In this document: one piece after another, positions 12,038 to 57,872 of the stretch
Numbering within the stretch: position 1 is the first letter of the stretch
How the letters are laid out: every line of letters starts with the position of its first letter
NCBI RefSeq assembly: GCF_028476545.1
Contig: NW_026733023.1
Span: 5,001 to 69,000, forward strand
Reading direction: 5' to 3'
Length of the DNA stretch: 64,000 nt
Source: Physella acuta
Lineage: Eukaryota; Mollusca; Gastropoda; Physidae
Made by a program: the position numbers and the translations under genes
Notes under the pieces: generated by a model
What the model was told of the DNA's origin: nothing
What the model saw: only the letters and a program-made list of their open reading frames with translations
The model's database searches: none

Positions 12038-12723
12038 TTTTTTAATTTAATGTTGTTTTTTTTCATAAATTTGGAATACAGTAAATTGAAGTAACAGTGG
12101 TAAAAAATAATGTGGATGAATAAATATTATTCAGAATAAACAGATGTCAAAAAGAAAGACTAAGTAACTAACATGAAAATTTGATTAACCTGTGCTCATA
12201 CTAGTTGGAAGCTTGTGACATTTCTTGCAGTAGTATAAATTTATATCAATAAACTTTAGCGTCATACTTCTAGATTTTATAAAAATGTTTCAGCATAAAA
12301 AACACAGCCAGGGTTTTTCTCAACTGATTATTTGTCAGATGTCCATCAATGGAATCAGATTCTGATTTATTGAGGACATCGAAGATGTTCAATATTGAAC
12401 AATCATTTTTTTTTCATAGATTCCTTTTTATGCAACCACCTTTGTTGTTGTGGAAACATATTTGTTAGTAGATTTTAATATTTCAAAATTTGCAAATCAG
12501 CTTTAAATGGTTTCTCATGAGAGGTTGATTTACAAGGCATTTGATGCATAAGTTTACACTCATAACTTAAATGATCAAAAGAAGTTTATGTTAGTAAAAA
12601 TAAACACTTAGACTACTTTAAAAATGAATTCAGTTCAATAACAGACATTTTAATAAAAATTAACATTCTGTGTCTTGCAATAAAAATTAAGACATTCAGT
12701 TATAATCAGCCTCTTATTCACCA
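12038..12723 (-). other. AT-rich spacer, possibly 3' UTR of the 12724-13140 frame
   Basis: Non-repetitive AT-rich DNA without a coding frame. On the minus strand AATAAA occurs at 12371-12366, about 350 nt after the stop of the upstream frame. It could be a 3' untranslated region; nothing else is recognised. Confidence 0.3.
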
Positions 12724-13140
12724 TTAAACTTCTTCTGATGGTGACCAAGAACTATCATCGCTTGAGTCTTCTTCACCATATTTATTCAGCAAATATGCAG
12801 CTGTTGGTGGAACCCTCACATAGGGAATTTTACTTTCTTTAATGATATTCTTCTTGAGCAATTTAGCTGATCTTCGTGTGAGAGGACCTCTTCTTACCCT
12901 AGCTGAAGTTGATGAGCTGTGAGGTATAGGACTTAGACTGCTGGTACCTTCGACATTTTCTTCATCTCTGGTCAGGTCTCTGTTAGAATCTTCAGCCAAA
13001 GGAGTAAATGTGGCATCCATTTGTCTTGAATTGCATGGTAAAGATTTTGAAGGGGTATACTTCTTTTTAATTTTCTTATGGCTCAGTGGGTGTCTTTTTT
13101 TTTCTTTTTTTTTTGGAAACGAACAATATGATCTCGTCAC
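12724..13140 (-). CDS. Unrecognised basic/acidic protein, open frame of about 138 aa
   Basis: The frame stays open from a TAA near 13180 to the stop at 12726-12724. The first clear ATG is at 13020, giving 98 aa (MDATFTPLAEDS start). The upstream extension is Lys-rich and passes through A-runs where length errors are likely. The protein has a Lys/Arg-rich N-half, a Ser-rich middle (SSLSPIPHSSS), a basic patch (RVRRGPLTRRSAKLLKK), a YVRVPPTAAYLLNKYG segment and an acidic tail (EEDSSDDSSWSPSEEV). That architecture suits a disordered nuclear protein, but I do not recognise a family. The frame is not repeat-derived and codons are varied, which favours a real exon or retrocopy. No membrane segment or signal peptide is seen. 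It lies head-to-tail with the COX5A copy, 0.7 kb away. Confidence 0.4.
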   Translation of the reverse strand: MTRSYCSFPKKKEKKRHPLSHKKIKKKYTPSKSLPCNSRQMDATFTPLAEDSNRDLTRDEENVEGTSSLSPIPHSSSTSARVRRGPLTRRSAKLLKKNIIKESKIPYVRVPPTAAYLLNKYGEEDSSDDSSWSPSEEV

Positions 13141-13385
13141 TTTATTAACGGATACTTTTTTTTTTATTAAAAAAAAAAGTGGGTGTTTTTACTGCAACAA
13201 AATTATCGTACTACTGAGAAATCCAACCATGTAATAAATATAGTCAATTGTTTTTATACCCCCCTAGCTTTATGTTTATAATGGTTTCTGCAGTGTACTC
13301 TAAAAATAAATATTTAGGTGTTTTTATTCCTCACACGGTACACAAACAGTGATATATGTTATGGTGTTTTATTTGCATCTTTCCG

Positions 13386-13417
13386 CACCGCGCATGCGCA
13401 GTGCATTAACCAATGGT
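13386..13417. promoter_or_regulatory. Promoter-like NRF1 palindrome plus CCAAT box
   Basis: GCGCATGCGCA (13390-13400) is a full NRF1 palindrome and AACCAATGG (13409-13417) an NF-Y-type CCAAT box 10 bp away. Such pairs mark CpG-type, often bidirectional, animal promoters. On the minus strand it lies about 250-370 bp upstream of the open frame at 12724-13140. Function is inferred from motif spacing only. Confidence 0.4.
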
Positions 13418-13419
13418 TT

Positions 13420-14190
13420 ATGCTCTTCCAGCCGTACGTTAAACCGACATCAGTAAACATTCGCTGTTGGTTGTTTCCCCTGTTGTGTCTCTCTCTATGT
13501 TCTTTAGCAAAGAACGATCACTCTTTTCCTGTTTTCTTTTTTTTTTGGACTGACGTCGTTGCTATGGACTTCACGTTTTATTTATATAAAATGTAATAAA
13601 AAAAAATACGGCAAATGTTATTTGTGACCACTGGTCAGAATGTTCCAGGAACACCAGCCACTTCGCACGTTAATCATCTGGTAATTTCTTCCCCTTCCAC
13701 TCCCTACCCACCCCCTCTTATATCCCACCCCGTCCACAACCCCCCCCCCCCCACAAAAAAACCCACATCACAAGACCAATTATTCGGCAGACGCCCAAGT
13801 TAAGCCCGGGCTAACTGCTCACAACAAGCCATCGCAGATTGAACAATCTGTCCAATAAAGCGTTGTTCGCTTGACCTCATGACCTTGGCGGTAACATTTG
13901 CGCTCATTCCCCCTCCCCCTAAAAAAATGCGCCCCCCCCCTCCACGATGACTACATATCTTAGCCACGTGATCTTGTTTGGAAAAAAAACCCCACTGTTA
14001 ATTAACCATCTGACGTGTGTATATAAGAAGGAGAAGATATTATTGTAGACTAACCCGATCTTGCTTTGTTCAATAGCCCCGATTTGTACAAGTTGAGAGG
14101 TCATCAGAAACTAAATGTTCAGGACCTATTGGGTTGTTTATAGCGTCCATAGGTCACTTTTAAATATATTTATTCCATAAACATGCCGTC
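13420..14190. other. Intergenic DNA; no gene seen
   Basis: Unique sequence with C-runs near 13740 and 13933. Short frames are unsupported. Confidence 0.35.
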
Positions 14191-14194
14191 ATAA

Positions 14195-14485
14195 TGACTC
14201 TTTACACTAGTTATAGGTAGTCTATGTATTTATACACTATTCACACTTAGTCGATGTCTCTTTACATTATCAAATGGCCGTCCACGTATCTTTACACTAT
14301 CAAATGGCCGTCCATGTCTCTTTACATTATCAAATGGCCGTCCATGTCTCTTTACATTATCAAATGGCCGTCTATGTATCTTTACACTATTAAATGGCCG
14401 TCCATTTATCTTTACACTATCAAATGGCCGTCCATGTATCTTTACATTATCAAATGGCCGTCCATGTCTCTTTACACCATCAACA
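14195..14485 (+). repeat. Minisatellite, 30-bp unit
   Basis: About nine copies of TCTTTACATTATCAAATGGC followed by CGTCCATG. The 30-bp period keeps one decapeptide frame open, which is not evidence of coding. Confidence 0.9.
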
Positions 14486-14759
14486 GGTGTCCATGAAGGC
14501 TATTCACATTATGAACTGATTTTTCTCATGCATTTTTCTCTGTTGTTCAGTCTATTCTCACATAACCCTAATCTGAACCCTAGAGCTTCAGGATATAGAC
14601 ACTGAGCTCTACACCCCGGCCCTACACACACTCACTCACAGAGTTCTGTAGTTTCGTTTTAGTGTCAGGATTTCGTTCTGTAATTTATTCAGACGCTGAC
14701 ACCAGGCTATCTCGCATGTAAATTAACGTTAATTTTAATGAAGTTCTTATCTTTAGAGA

Positions 14760-14845
14760 AGCCATTTGTCGACTCTAATTCTGATGGCATCATGAAACGT
14801 TCATGATAAAGGTGTTTACAGTGGGATGGCCCCTCCACCTCTAGC
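14760..14845 (+). repeat. Dispersed repeat shared with 11115-11205
   Basis: AAGCCATTTGTCGACTCTAA through GATAAAGGTGTTTACAGTGG is about 80% identical to the stretch at 11115-11205. Its class is not known; it is probably a fragment of a longer SINE or DNA element. Confidence 0.6.
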
Positions 14846-14922
14846 ACTATGTAATTCATAGGTGGCGCCGTTTATTATTTAGCTGAAGGGTGGGAAACTT
14901 TTCTGCCTCTTTGTCTCTCTCG

Positions 14923-14923
<1 letters not shown>

Positions 14924-15005
<82 letters not shown>
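14924..15005. repeat. (TA)n microsatellite
   Basis: About 40 uninterrupted TA units. Pyrimidine-rich DNA with long C-runs follows at 15200-15240. Confidence 0.97.
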
Positions 15006-15009
<4 letters not shown>

Positions 15010-15439
15010 CTCCTCATTCACTTCTATAGTTCTGTATATGTTATTTTAAAGAAAAAACAACAACAGCACAAAACACTTTGACTACATAAACTCTTTCTTG
15101 TTTACCAACTTGTTTCCCTTGATTTCTGGAAGGTGATTAACTCCCTAATCCATTACTAGATTATAAAACCTTCTCTAATCTCCATCCCCCGACACCCAGC
15201 TCCCCCCCCCCCCCCTACTATCCCCCCCCCCCCCCCCCCACCCGCCACAGCCTGACACGTTAGAAACCACGGCGACCGGCTCGTGTTAACAACTCACACT
15301 GGAGATAATAAACGTTTAAATCAAGCTGGATAAACGATTAGCCGATAGCGCGCGGGCAGGGCAGGAACATTTCCAGGGAACTTTTCCAGGGAACTTTTCC
15401 AGGGAACATCAAAGCGGGCAAAATTTGGCTCCGAACTGT

Positions 15440-15680
15440 TGGATTTACAACTCTATTGATGTTGGCCCAAGTCAACTGTATATGCATGTTGGCCAAAGTC
15501 AACTCTCTGTTCGTGTTGGCCAAAGTGAGTTCTATATTCATGTTGGCCAAAGTGAGCTCTATATTCATGATGGCCAAAGTCAACTCTCTGTTCGAGTTGG
15601 CCAAAGTAAGGTCTAAATTCATGATGGCCAGAGTCAATTCTATTTTACGTTGGTCAAAGTCAACTATACATGCATGTGTA
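15440..15680 (+). repeat. Minisatellite, about 29-bp unit
   Basis: About eight copies of TTGGCCAAAGTCAACTCTCT with variants; the array is followed by a CCTACC-rich stretch (15710-15890). Confidence 0.85.
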
Positions 15681-15899
15681 TATTATTATCTCGCTGTCAT
15701 TAAAGGCTACCTACCCATTCACCCACCACCCACTTACCTACACACACACACACCGATAACCCACCTACCTATAATTACCCACATACCTATATTCCCACTC
15801 ACCCACTTTCCTTCTTACCAAGTTAATGGTATTTGTCGACTACTTACCTACCTACTTACTCCAATGTACCCACCTATTACACACTTACCTCTGATAATT

Positions 15900-16875
15900 A
15901 CGCGCTTATAATACACACCGAGAAACTCTTTTTTACAAGCTTTTACATAGGCCACAACGTCCGTTTGTTTGTGGGTTTGAGGCAAATCTTGTAGCTCAGT
16001 TTTGACCAGTTTCCAGATACCTTTCTCCTTCGATGACAATGAAAGACTATCTAATTTTTAATCTAGTTAAATAGACAATTTAGTTTTAAAAAATTACAAT
16101 ATCCTATAATAAAAGGAGAGAAAACAAGTTAAAATACTAGCGATGTCTTGACCAGAAGGCACTCGAGGGTCAGCTGTTTGTCACGGTTGGCTGATTTTTA
16201 TCCTGATCGGCGACCTCGAACAAACTAGGGGCAGATAATTCAATTTTAGAGATCACAAGCTACTCTGTGGATTTTAACACTATATTTTTAGTCGTAGTTT
16301 ATATAGTGTTAACTTCAACAATTATATAAATAAACAAACTTTATAATAACAGGCTTGCAAAAGCATGGAAAATTTCTGATAAAACTAGCTGCCTTTATTA
16401 AAAGCTGTGGTCGCTGAAATATGTAAACGATTTCACGAGCAACCCAAAACTTTTATTAAAGGGAGGAAATTAGTTTTATTTTCTTATCTTCAGTGTATTT
16501 ACAAGCTTGTTAATAAAAACTTTTTTATTAGTTTTATTTTTACCTGATATCAAAGTGATTAGCACACAGCCTATGTGAAACGTCGTTTTTTTTCATCCTA
16601 TAAATACATTTAGATCTTAGCCACAGCAAGACATTGCACATCTTTTACATTCTTACGACGTCGTTTACTGTATTACACACATCTTAAAAACACGTTTTTT
16701 TCCCTCAAAAACGTTTGGATTGATTGATTTTACATTTTAGGAACGGTTCATTGACCTGGGCAACTAGAACTCGCTGAACTAGGTTCGAATCCAAGTCTCA
16801 CTCGATGTGAAAAAACAAAACAACAATAAAATAATTTGCTACTGTTGATAACAGCGAAGAATGTATTATTTCATC

Positions 16876-16932
<57 letters not shown>

Positions 16933-17180
16933 AATCATCATCATAATAAATCTTTTAATTCCTTTCATTCTTAATAAAGTCAACCCCTCCCTCTCCCCCC
17001 CCCCCCCCCAACACACACTAATATTATTTGCTCTGGAAAACACGATCAGTAACTTGAGATCTTTAAACGGTAATTATCTGCCCCTTTTTATTTAACGTTC
17101 ATGATCGACGAATCTCAGTATGAAAACACCCTTGTACAAAACCGTGGATTGGTAAAGTTTATGGGGGACGGTCTTTGTTG
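15900..17180. other. AT-rich DNA with a tRNA-like fragment and a (TA)n tract
   Basis: Mostly unique AT-rich DNA. At 16740-16800 a tRNA-like segment carries the B-box-type GGTTCGAATCC. A (TA)n tract runs 16880-16929 and a C-run 16997-17009. No gene seen. Confidence 0.45.
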
Positions 17181-17184
17181 TTTA

Positions 17185-17345
17185 GCTGCCATGAAGTCAA
17201 AGGAGACGGCATGACCGAGGAGTATGGCATACGTCTGCTAACCGAAAGTCTCGAGTTCGTTTCCCACAAACTTAATACAACAAATTATCAATACTTGCTG
17301 TTTTTCACGTCTAAGATGAAAATAAGTCTTGCGGCTTAACATGAG
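17185..17345 (+). mobile_element. tRNA-derived SINE (candidate)
   Basis: GACGGCATGACCGAGGAGTA resembles a degenerate A-box region, and TCTCGAGTTCGTTTCCC follows at B-box spacing. The same CTAACCGAAAGTCTCGAGTTC core occurs in the element at 30352 and, inverted, at 46430-46650. The tail is not clearly delimited. Confidence 0.5.
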
Positions 17346-17349
17346 CTTT

Positions 17350-19198
17350 ATTTTTTAATTTTTATATCCCACTCCTCCCCTCCCACTTTTTGTGGGAGGG
17401 TGAAGGTGGGGGGGGGTAGATAGACTAGAACAACATTTTTTAAAACTGAAGAATTTATGTTTTATAATAAAAAATAGGTAAGTTTTAATTTTTTTAAATT
17501 TATGTTTTTGGTCTTGTTTATTGATTTTAGAAATATACGGCTAGTAATTAGTAATTTTATTTTAAAAGTTATAAATTATTTCGGGGATGGGGGAGCGCGA
17601 GGGTGGGGAAGGGAGGGGGAGGTCTCATTGATTTTGCCTGCGAAGTCGAGCAGCCTAAAATATTTTTTATTACAAGTCTTCTTTAAAAAAAAAAGCAGCT
17701 AATGTTTTTACTTCTGTAACTCGAGAAAACATGTCTTTATTCTCGGTTAGAGCAGGGAAGTTTGTTGTGATACTTTATTTCATACTGGTTGGATTTATCT
17801 CCCTTATCTTATCGTGTGTACAAGATTTATGTTTTATACTTCAAACATTAAGCACGGAAACCCATCAAACTTTTTTTTTTACTAGAATTAACTTTGACAT
17901 AATGTATCTTTGAAAGAGGTTTCAGTACTCAAACACTTTAGGATGAAACATTAAACAAAAACACTAACATTTTAAATAATACACCAACACTTTAACCAAT
18001 ATACCAACACTTTAGCAAATACCAATATAGCAACACTTTTATCAATACACTAATACTTGAACCAATATAGCAACACTTTAGCAAATATACCAACACTTTA
18101 GCAAATATAGCAACACTTTAGAAAATACACTAACCTTTTAACGAATATAGCAACATTTTAACTAATATAACAACACTTTAGAAATTACACTAACACTTTA
18201 ACCAATATACCAACATTGTAACCAATACAGCAACACTTTAACCAATACGGTAAACACTTACCACCATGCATAGGACCTACACTTCAACCTGTTCTTTAAC
18301 AATTCTAACCATCTAACATTACTTATAAAACATCAAATTTTCTTTTTCTTTTACCACAGAAAAATCAAGATTGAAGCTTACCCTGGAAGCTATTTTCTGT
18401 CAGAAACCAACTGTATCTAACAATTACGTAGTTACAAGTTGAACGAAACATCGTACATTTGTCCCAGTCAAAACAGAACATCGCACATTTGTGCCAACCG
18501 AAAAAGAATAGTGCACATTTGTGGCTATTTTCTAGAGTTGCAAAACTGAGACAAATTCTGAAATAGTGTTCCTACATTCTTCTCTAACTGTAAGGCCTAT
18601 ATATTTATCATAAACCATTAACACTCACATATCCGTGTAAATCTATAATCATCTGCCCTAAATATGATCAGCCTCTTTGTATAGGTCTTGAACCACTGAA
18701 CAATGACAAATACAATTTTGTGTGAGTCTTTAACCAGCCAACCTAACATAGACCTTTCTGTGTAAGTCTTTAACTAACCTACTCCAGAAAGACCTTTCTG
18801 TGTAAGTCTTTAACTAACCTACTCCAGAAAGACCTTTCTGTGTAAGTTTTTAACCAGCCCACCAAACAAAGACCTCTTTGTGTAAATCTGAAACCATCCC
18901 ATAAAGGCAATCAACTCTGTAAGTCTTTGACTATATCACACTATTCGACCTTTCTGTGTAAATATATAGCCATACAACACAACTAAGACCTTTATTTGTA
19001 AATCTTTAACCATACCATACAACTAAGACGTTTGTGAGTAAATCCATCCCCATCCTACACAACCAATACAACCAGCTAGATGTAAGAGCCTTGACCGTAT
19101 TTCCCTAGCCGTACACCATGTGTTGAGACGATACGCAATGTGAGAAAACACATCCTCAGGGAATTCAACGCTCGTGACTTAACTCACCACACTTAACA
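17350..19198. other. Upstream flank of the receptor gene: AT-rich DNA and two degenerate arrays
   Basis: 17930-18265 is an array of ACCAATATAGCAACACTTTA-type units. 18700-19060 has a looser repeat of GACCTTTCTGTGTAAGTCTT, with two perfect neighbouring copies near 18750-18840. No TATA box or first exon could be assigned. A CATCCTCAG at 19150-19158 could be an acceptor if an upstream non-coding exon exists. Confidence 0.55.
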
Positions 19199-53303
<34,105 letters not shown>

Positions 53304-53381
53304 CGCCATCGATGACGTCACGCCTGACCCCTAAAGCCCACGGCGCCATCATGTCGACGAGGGCTGTTTTTTAACTGAGAA

Positions 53382-53387
53382 AATAAA
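53382..53387 (+). terminator. Poly(A) signal of the receptor gene
   Basis: AATAAA lies 79 nt after the receptor stop codon, followed by a T/G-rich stretch (GTTTGTTGATCGGCTTTTTA) suited to cleavage-factor binding. This implies a very short 3' UTR of about 100 nt. The foldback transposon begins about 190 bp further on. Confidence 0.65.
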
Positions 53388-53575
53388 AGTTTGTTGATCG
53401 GCTTTTTATTATACTGTTGATCCGTGAAACAGAATGCTGATTTAAGAAAAAACAGTACATAAACTGAGGTGTTGATTCGAGGATTGGATGAATCAAAGGG
53501 GGAACAGAGTTATTTCCCTTCATCCCTATGTGTTACGTTCGCCTCACATGGGAGGTAACTACTCAATAATGTTTC

Positions 53576-56414
53576 GGTGGCCGGAAAGAACCGCAACGGA
53601 AAAAAGCGCAACGGAAAAAAGCGCAAATCAAAAAGCGCAACGGAAATAAGCGCACACGGAAAAAAGCGCAAAGAGAAAAAAGCGCACACAGAAAAAAGCG
53701 CAAAGAGAAAAAAGCGCAAACGGAAAAAAGCGCACACAGAAAAAAGCGCAAAGAGAAAAAAGCGCAAACGGAAAAAAGCGCAAAGAGAAAAAAGCGCACA
53801 CGGAAAAAAGCGCAAAGAGAAAAAAGCGCAAATAGAAAAAAGCGCAAAGAGAAAAAAGCGCACACAGAAAAAAGCGCAAACAGAAAAAAGCGCAAACGGA
53901 AAAAAGCGCAAAGAGAAAAAAGCGCAAACGGAAAAAAGCGCAAATAGAAAAAAGCGCAAACGGAAAAAAGCGCAAACAGAAACAGAAAAAAGCGCAACCA
54001 GAAAAAACACAAAGAAAAATGTGCAAAAGAGAAATTTAGCACAAAGACCATATGGACTAGATGACACATTTATACATGACTGTTAGGGCTGCTGTGAGAG
54101 TGTCGTGTTTGATCACGTGATCTACTACCATTTAAAGCGTACCACTACCATCTGCATTCCCATCACCACGATACAGGCGATAATCACTTTACACAATGCC
54201 TATTATTTTCTTGGTCAATAATTATTCAACTACTATTTTCGTATAAACATAAAACTATCGACATTACACGAAGTATCTTTCACATTCTCCCTAGTCCGAA
54301 CTACCTAGCTTGCATACTATAACAACCCGTTCCTACGGCAAAACTTCACTCTCTTTCATCCGCGTCATCAAACATGCATTCGTCATATCTCTCGTAACAA
54401 CATTCATTCGCACCAAAATAACAATTTTGTATTTAATATTTTTTCACATGACGCACCTACCTACCTACCTACTACCCACCTACCCACCTACCTACCTACC
54501 TACCTACCTACCTACCTAACTACCCACCTACCCACTTACCCACTTACCCACCTACCCACCTACCCGCCTACATACTTACCAAACTACCCATCAAAAAAGT
54601 ATCGGCGAAGTTCGTAAGTTTCGTAAACTGTACTAGACATCTTTTTTTAATGAAAATTCATTGACATCATTGACATATGTTACATATATGTTACATTTAG
54701 CGACAACCTTAATTAGTGCGTTGGGCTTGTATGAAAACTCACTGGAAGTCTGGAAAAAACACTGCATGTAGCCTTTTTAACAGAAGAGCTATGGTTGTTT
54801 ATATCATTTTGCATTCGTCCGGTAAACATTTCAGTAAAATACCTTAAAAACCTTCCATAACCTTTTTATAAAGAAACAAAGAGAGATGAAGTTTTATAAT
54901 AACATCAGGCTACATGCAGTGTTTCTTCCAGACTTTTTCCCCCCTCAAACTTTCGATTGTACCCCCCCCCCCTTAAACTTTGATATCCACCCCCCGCATA
55001 CTTTATATATATATTACCGTGTAATGTTAAAATACATAGCATGTAATTGAGTTAGTTCGAAGTGAGTTTTCAAACAAGCCCAACGCACTAATTAAGGTTG
55101 TCGCAAAATGTAACATATATGTAACATATGTCAATGATGTCAATGAATTTTCATTAAAAAAAGATGTCTAGTACAGTTTACGAAACTTACGAACTTCGCC
55201 GATACTTTTTTGATGGGTAGTTTGGTAAGTATGTAGGCGGGTAGGTGGGTAGGTGGGTAAGTGGGTAGGTGGGTAGTTAGGTAGGTAGGTAGGTAGGTAG
55301 GTAGGTAGGTGGGTAGGTGGGTAGTAGGTAGGTAGGTAGGTGCGTCATGATGTGAAAAAATATTAAATACAAAATTGTTATTTTGGTGCGAACGAATGTT
55401 GTTACGAGAGATATGACGAATGCATGTTTGATGACGCGGATGAAAGAGAGTGAAGTTTTGCCATAGGAACGGGTTGTTATAGTATGCAAGCTAGGTAGTT
55501 CGGACTAGGGAGAATGTGAAAGACTTCGTGTAATGTCGATAGTTTTATGTTTATACGAGAATAGTAGTTGAATAATTATTGACCAAGAAAATAATAGGCA
55601 TTGTGTAAAGTGATTATCGCCTGTATCGTGGTGATGGGAATGCAGATGGTAGTGGTACGCTTTAAATGGTAGTAGATCACGTGATCAAACACGACACTCT
55701 CACAGCAGCCCTAACAGTCATGTATAAATGTGTCATCTAGTCCATATGGTCTTTGTGCTAAATTTCTCTTTTGCACATTTTTCTTTGTGTTTTTTCTGGT
55801 TGCGCATTTTTCTGTTTCTGTTTGCGCTTTTTTCCGTTTGCGCTTTTTTCTGTGTGCGCTTTTTTCTGTTTGCGCTTTTTTCCGTTTGCGCTTTTTTCTG
55901 TTTGCGCTTTTTTCTGTGTGCGCTTTTTTCTGTTTGCGCTTTTTTCCGTTTGCGCTTTTTTCTGTTTGCGCTTTTTTCCGTTTGCGCTTTTTTCCGTTTG
56001 CGCTTTTTTCCGTGTGCGCTTTTTTCTATTTGCGCTTTTTTCCGTTTGCGCTTTTTTCTCTTTGCGCTTTTTTCCGTTTGCGTTTTTTTTCTGTTTGCGC
56101 TTTTTTCTGTGTGCGCTTTTTTCTCTTTGCGCTTTTTTCTGTTTGCGCTTTTTTCTCTTTGCGCTTTTTTCCGTGTGCGCTTTTTTCTCTTTGCGCTTTT
56201 TTCCGTTTGCGCTTTTTTCTCTTTGCGCTTTTTTCTGTGTGCGCTTTTTTCTCTTTGCGCTTTTTTCCGTTTGCGCTTTTTTCTCTTTGCGCTTTTTTCT
56301 GTGTGCGCTTTTTTCTCTTTGCGCTTTTTTCCGTGTGCGCTTATTTCCGTTGCGCTTTTTGATTTGCGCTTTTTTCCGTTGCGCTTTTTTCCGTTGCGGT
56401 TCTTTCTGGGAACC
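53576..56414. mobile_element. Foldback (long-TIR, Mutator-like) element, 2.84 kb
   Basis: Perfect 9-bp flanking duplications TAATGTTTC lie at 53567-53575 and 56415-56423. The tips are GGTGGCCGGAAAGAACC and GGTTCTTTCTGGGAACC. The left arm (53576-54774) and right arm (54908-56414) are reverse complements, around a 133-bp spacer. Each arm has an outer tandem array of GCGCAAACGGAAAAAA-type 16-bp units (about 26 left, about 38 right) and an inner unique part with a CTAC-rich tract. The right arm also has a ~126-bp C-rich insertion (54933-55058). A 9-bp duplication with long repeat-bearing arms is characteristic of foldback elements of the Mutator superfamily. No transposase frame is present. Confidence 0.92.
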
Positions 56415-56496
56415 TAATGTTTCACACTACACTGGCCTCACACATGAGAGAGTCGTAAATTGTAAAAAACATACCGTGAATTGTGATGAATATTCA

Positions 56497-56503
56497 TATT
56501 ATA

Positions 56504-56586
<83 letters not shown>

Positions 56587-56781
56587 TTGGTATTATTTTT
56601 ATTTTTGAGAATTATTTTTCTTTTTCCTTTGGATATTAATTAATTATGTTAATATTTAAAAATCTGAGTTAATCTAGCGTTACTAAATAGCTGTTTATGC
56701 GTATTATACAAGCCATATTTACTCACATGTAAAGGCCATATTGTAAATAATGCTATTATATATATATATATATATATGTTT

Positions 56782-56862
<81 letters not shown>
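56497..56862. repeat. Two (TA)n microsatellites
   Basis: TA tracts at 56497-56580 and 56755-56862 are separated by unique AT-rich DNA. Confidence 0.93.
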
Positions 56863-56863
<1 letters not shown>

Positions 56864-57059
56864 CCTACTTCATATGTAATGCTGTGTACAACATGTCATA
56901 TATAGACGTCATTCAGGTGACTTAAAAAAAAAGACATACAAGATAATAGATATACAGATGAAACCACACAACACATGACAAGAATAACATGTAATACAAG
57001 TCTCATACGACATATGCCTTATATGTGTTAAAAGACAACTATTTGCTGCATCTGTCGAG

Positions 57060-57872
57060 CTAGCATACAACCTACACCTGTCATACAACATACAACATAC
57101 AATGTCGTACAACATACAATGTCGTACAACATACACTGTCGTACAACCTACACCTGTCATTCAACCTACACTTGTCATACAACCTACACCTGTCATACAA
57201 CCTACACCTGTCATTCAACCTACACTTGTCATACAACCTACACCTGTCATACAACCTACACCTGCCATACAACCTACACCTGTCATTCAACCTACACCTG
57301 TCATTCAACCTACACTTGTCATACAACCTACACCTGTCATACAACCTACATCTGTTAAACACCTGATATACAACCTACACCTTTCATACAACCTACACCT
57401 GTCATTCAACCTACACCTGTCATTCAACCTACACTTGTCATACAACCTACACCTGTTAAACACCTGATATACAACCTACACCAATCATACAACCTACACC
57501 TGTCATTCAACCTACACTTTTCATACAACCTACACCTGTCATACAACCTACATCTGTTAAACACCTGATATACAACCTACACCTTTCATACAACCTACAC
57601 CTGTCATTCAACCTACACCTGTCATTCAACCTACACTTGTCATACAACCTACACCTGTTAAACACCTAATATACAACCTACACCAATCATACAACCTACA
57701 CCTGTCATTCAACCTACACTTTTCATACAACCTACACCTGTCATACAACCTACATCTGTTAAACACCTGATATACAACCTACACCAATCATACAACCTAC
57801 ACCTGTCATACAACCTACACTTGTCATACAACCTACACTAGTCATACAACCTACACCTGTCATACATACATC
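57060..57872 (+). repeat. Minisatellite, 18-bp unit
   Basis: About 43 copies of CCTACACCTGTCATACAA, with a higher-order period marked by CTGTTAAACACCTGATAT at about 57352, 57450, 57549, 57655 and 57757. The 18-bp period opens frames on both strands. Confidence 0.93.

Noticed and set aside
55728-56580. Long Phe/Leu/Cys/Ala-rich frames up to 269 residues
   Set aside because: They are the 16-bp arm array of the foldback element, open in three frames; the mirror frames appear at 53510-54086.
57102-57467. Pro/Thr/Gln or Tyr/Asn/Leu/His repeat peptides, possible neuropeptide-precursor-like repeats
   Set aside because: An 18-bp array is open in several frames on both strands, without dibasic cleavage sites or a signal peptide.
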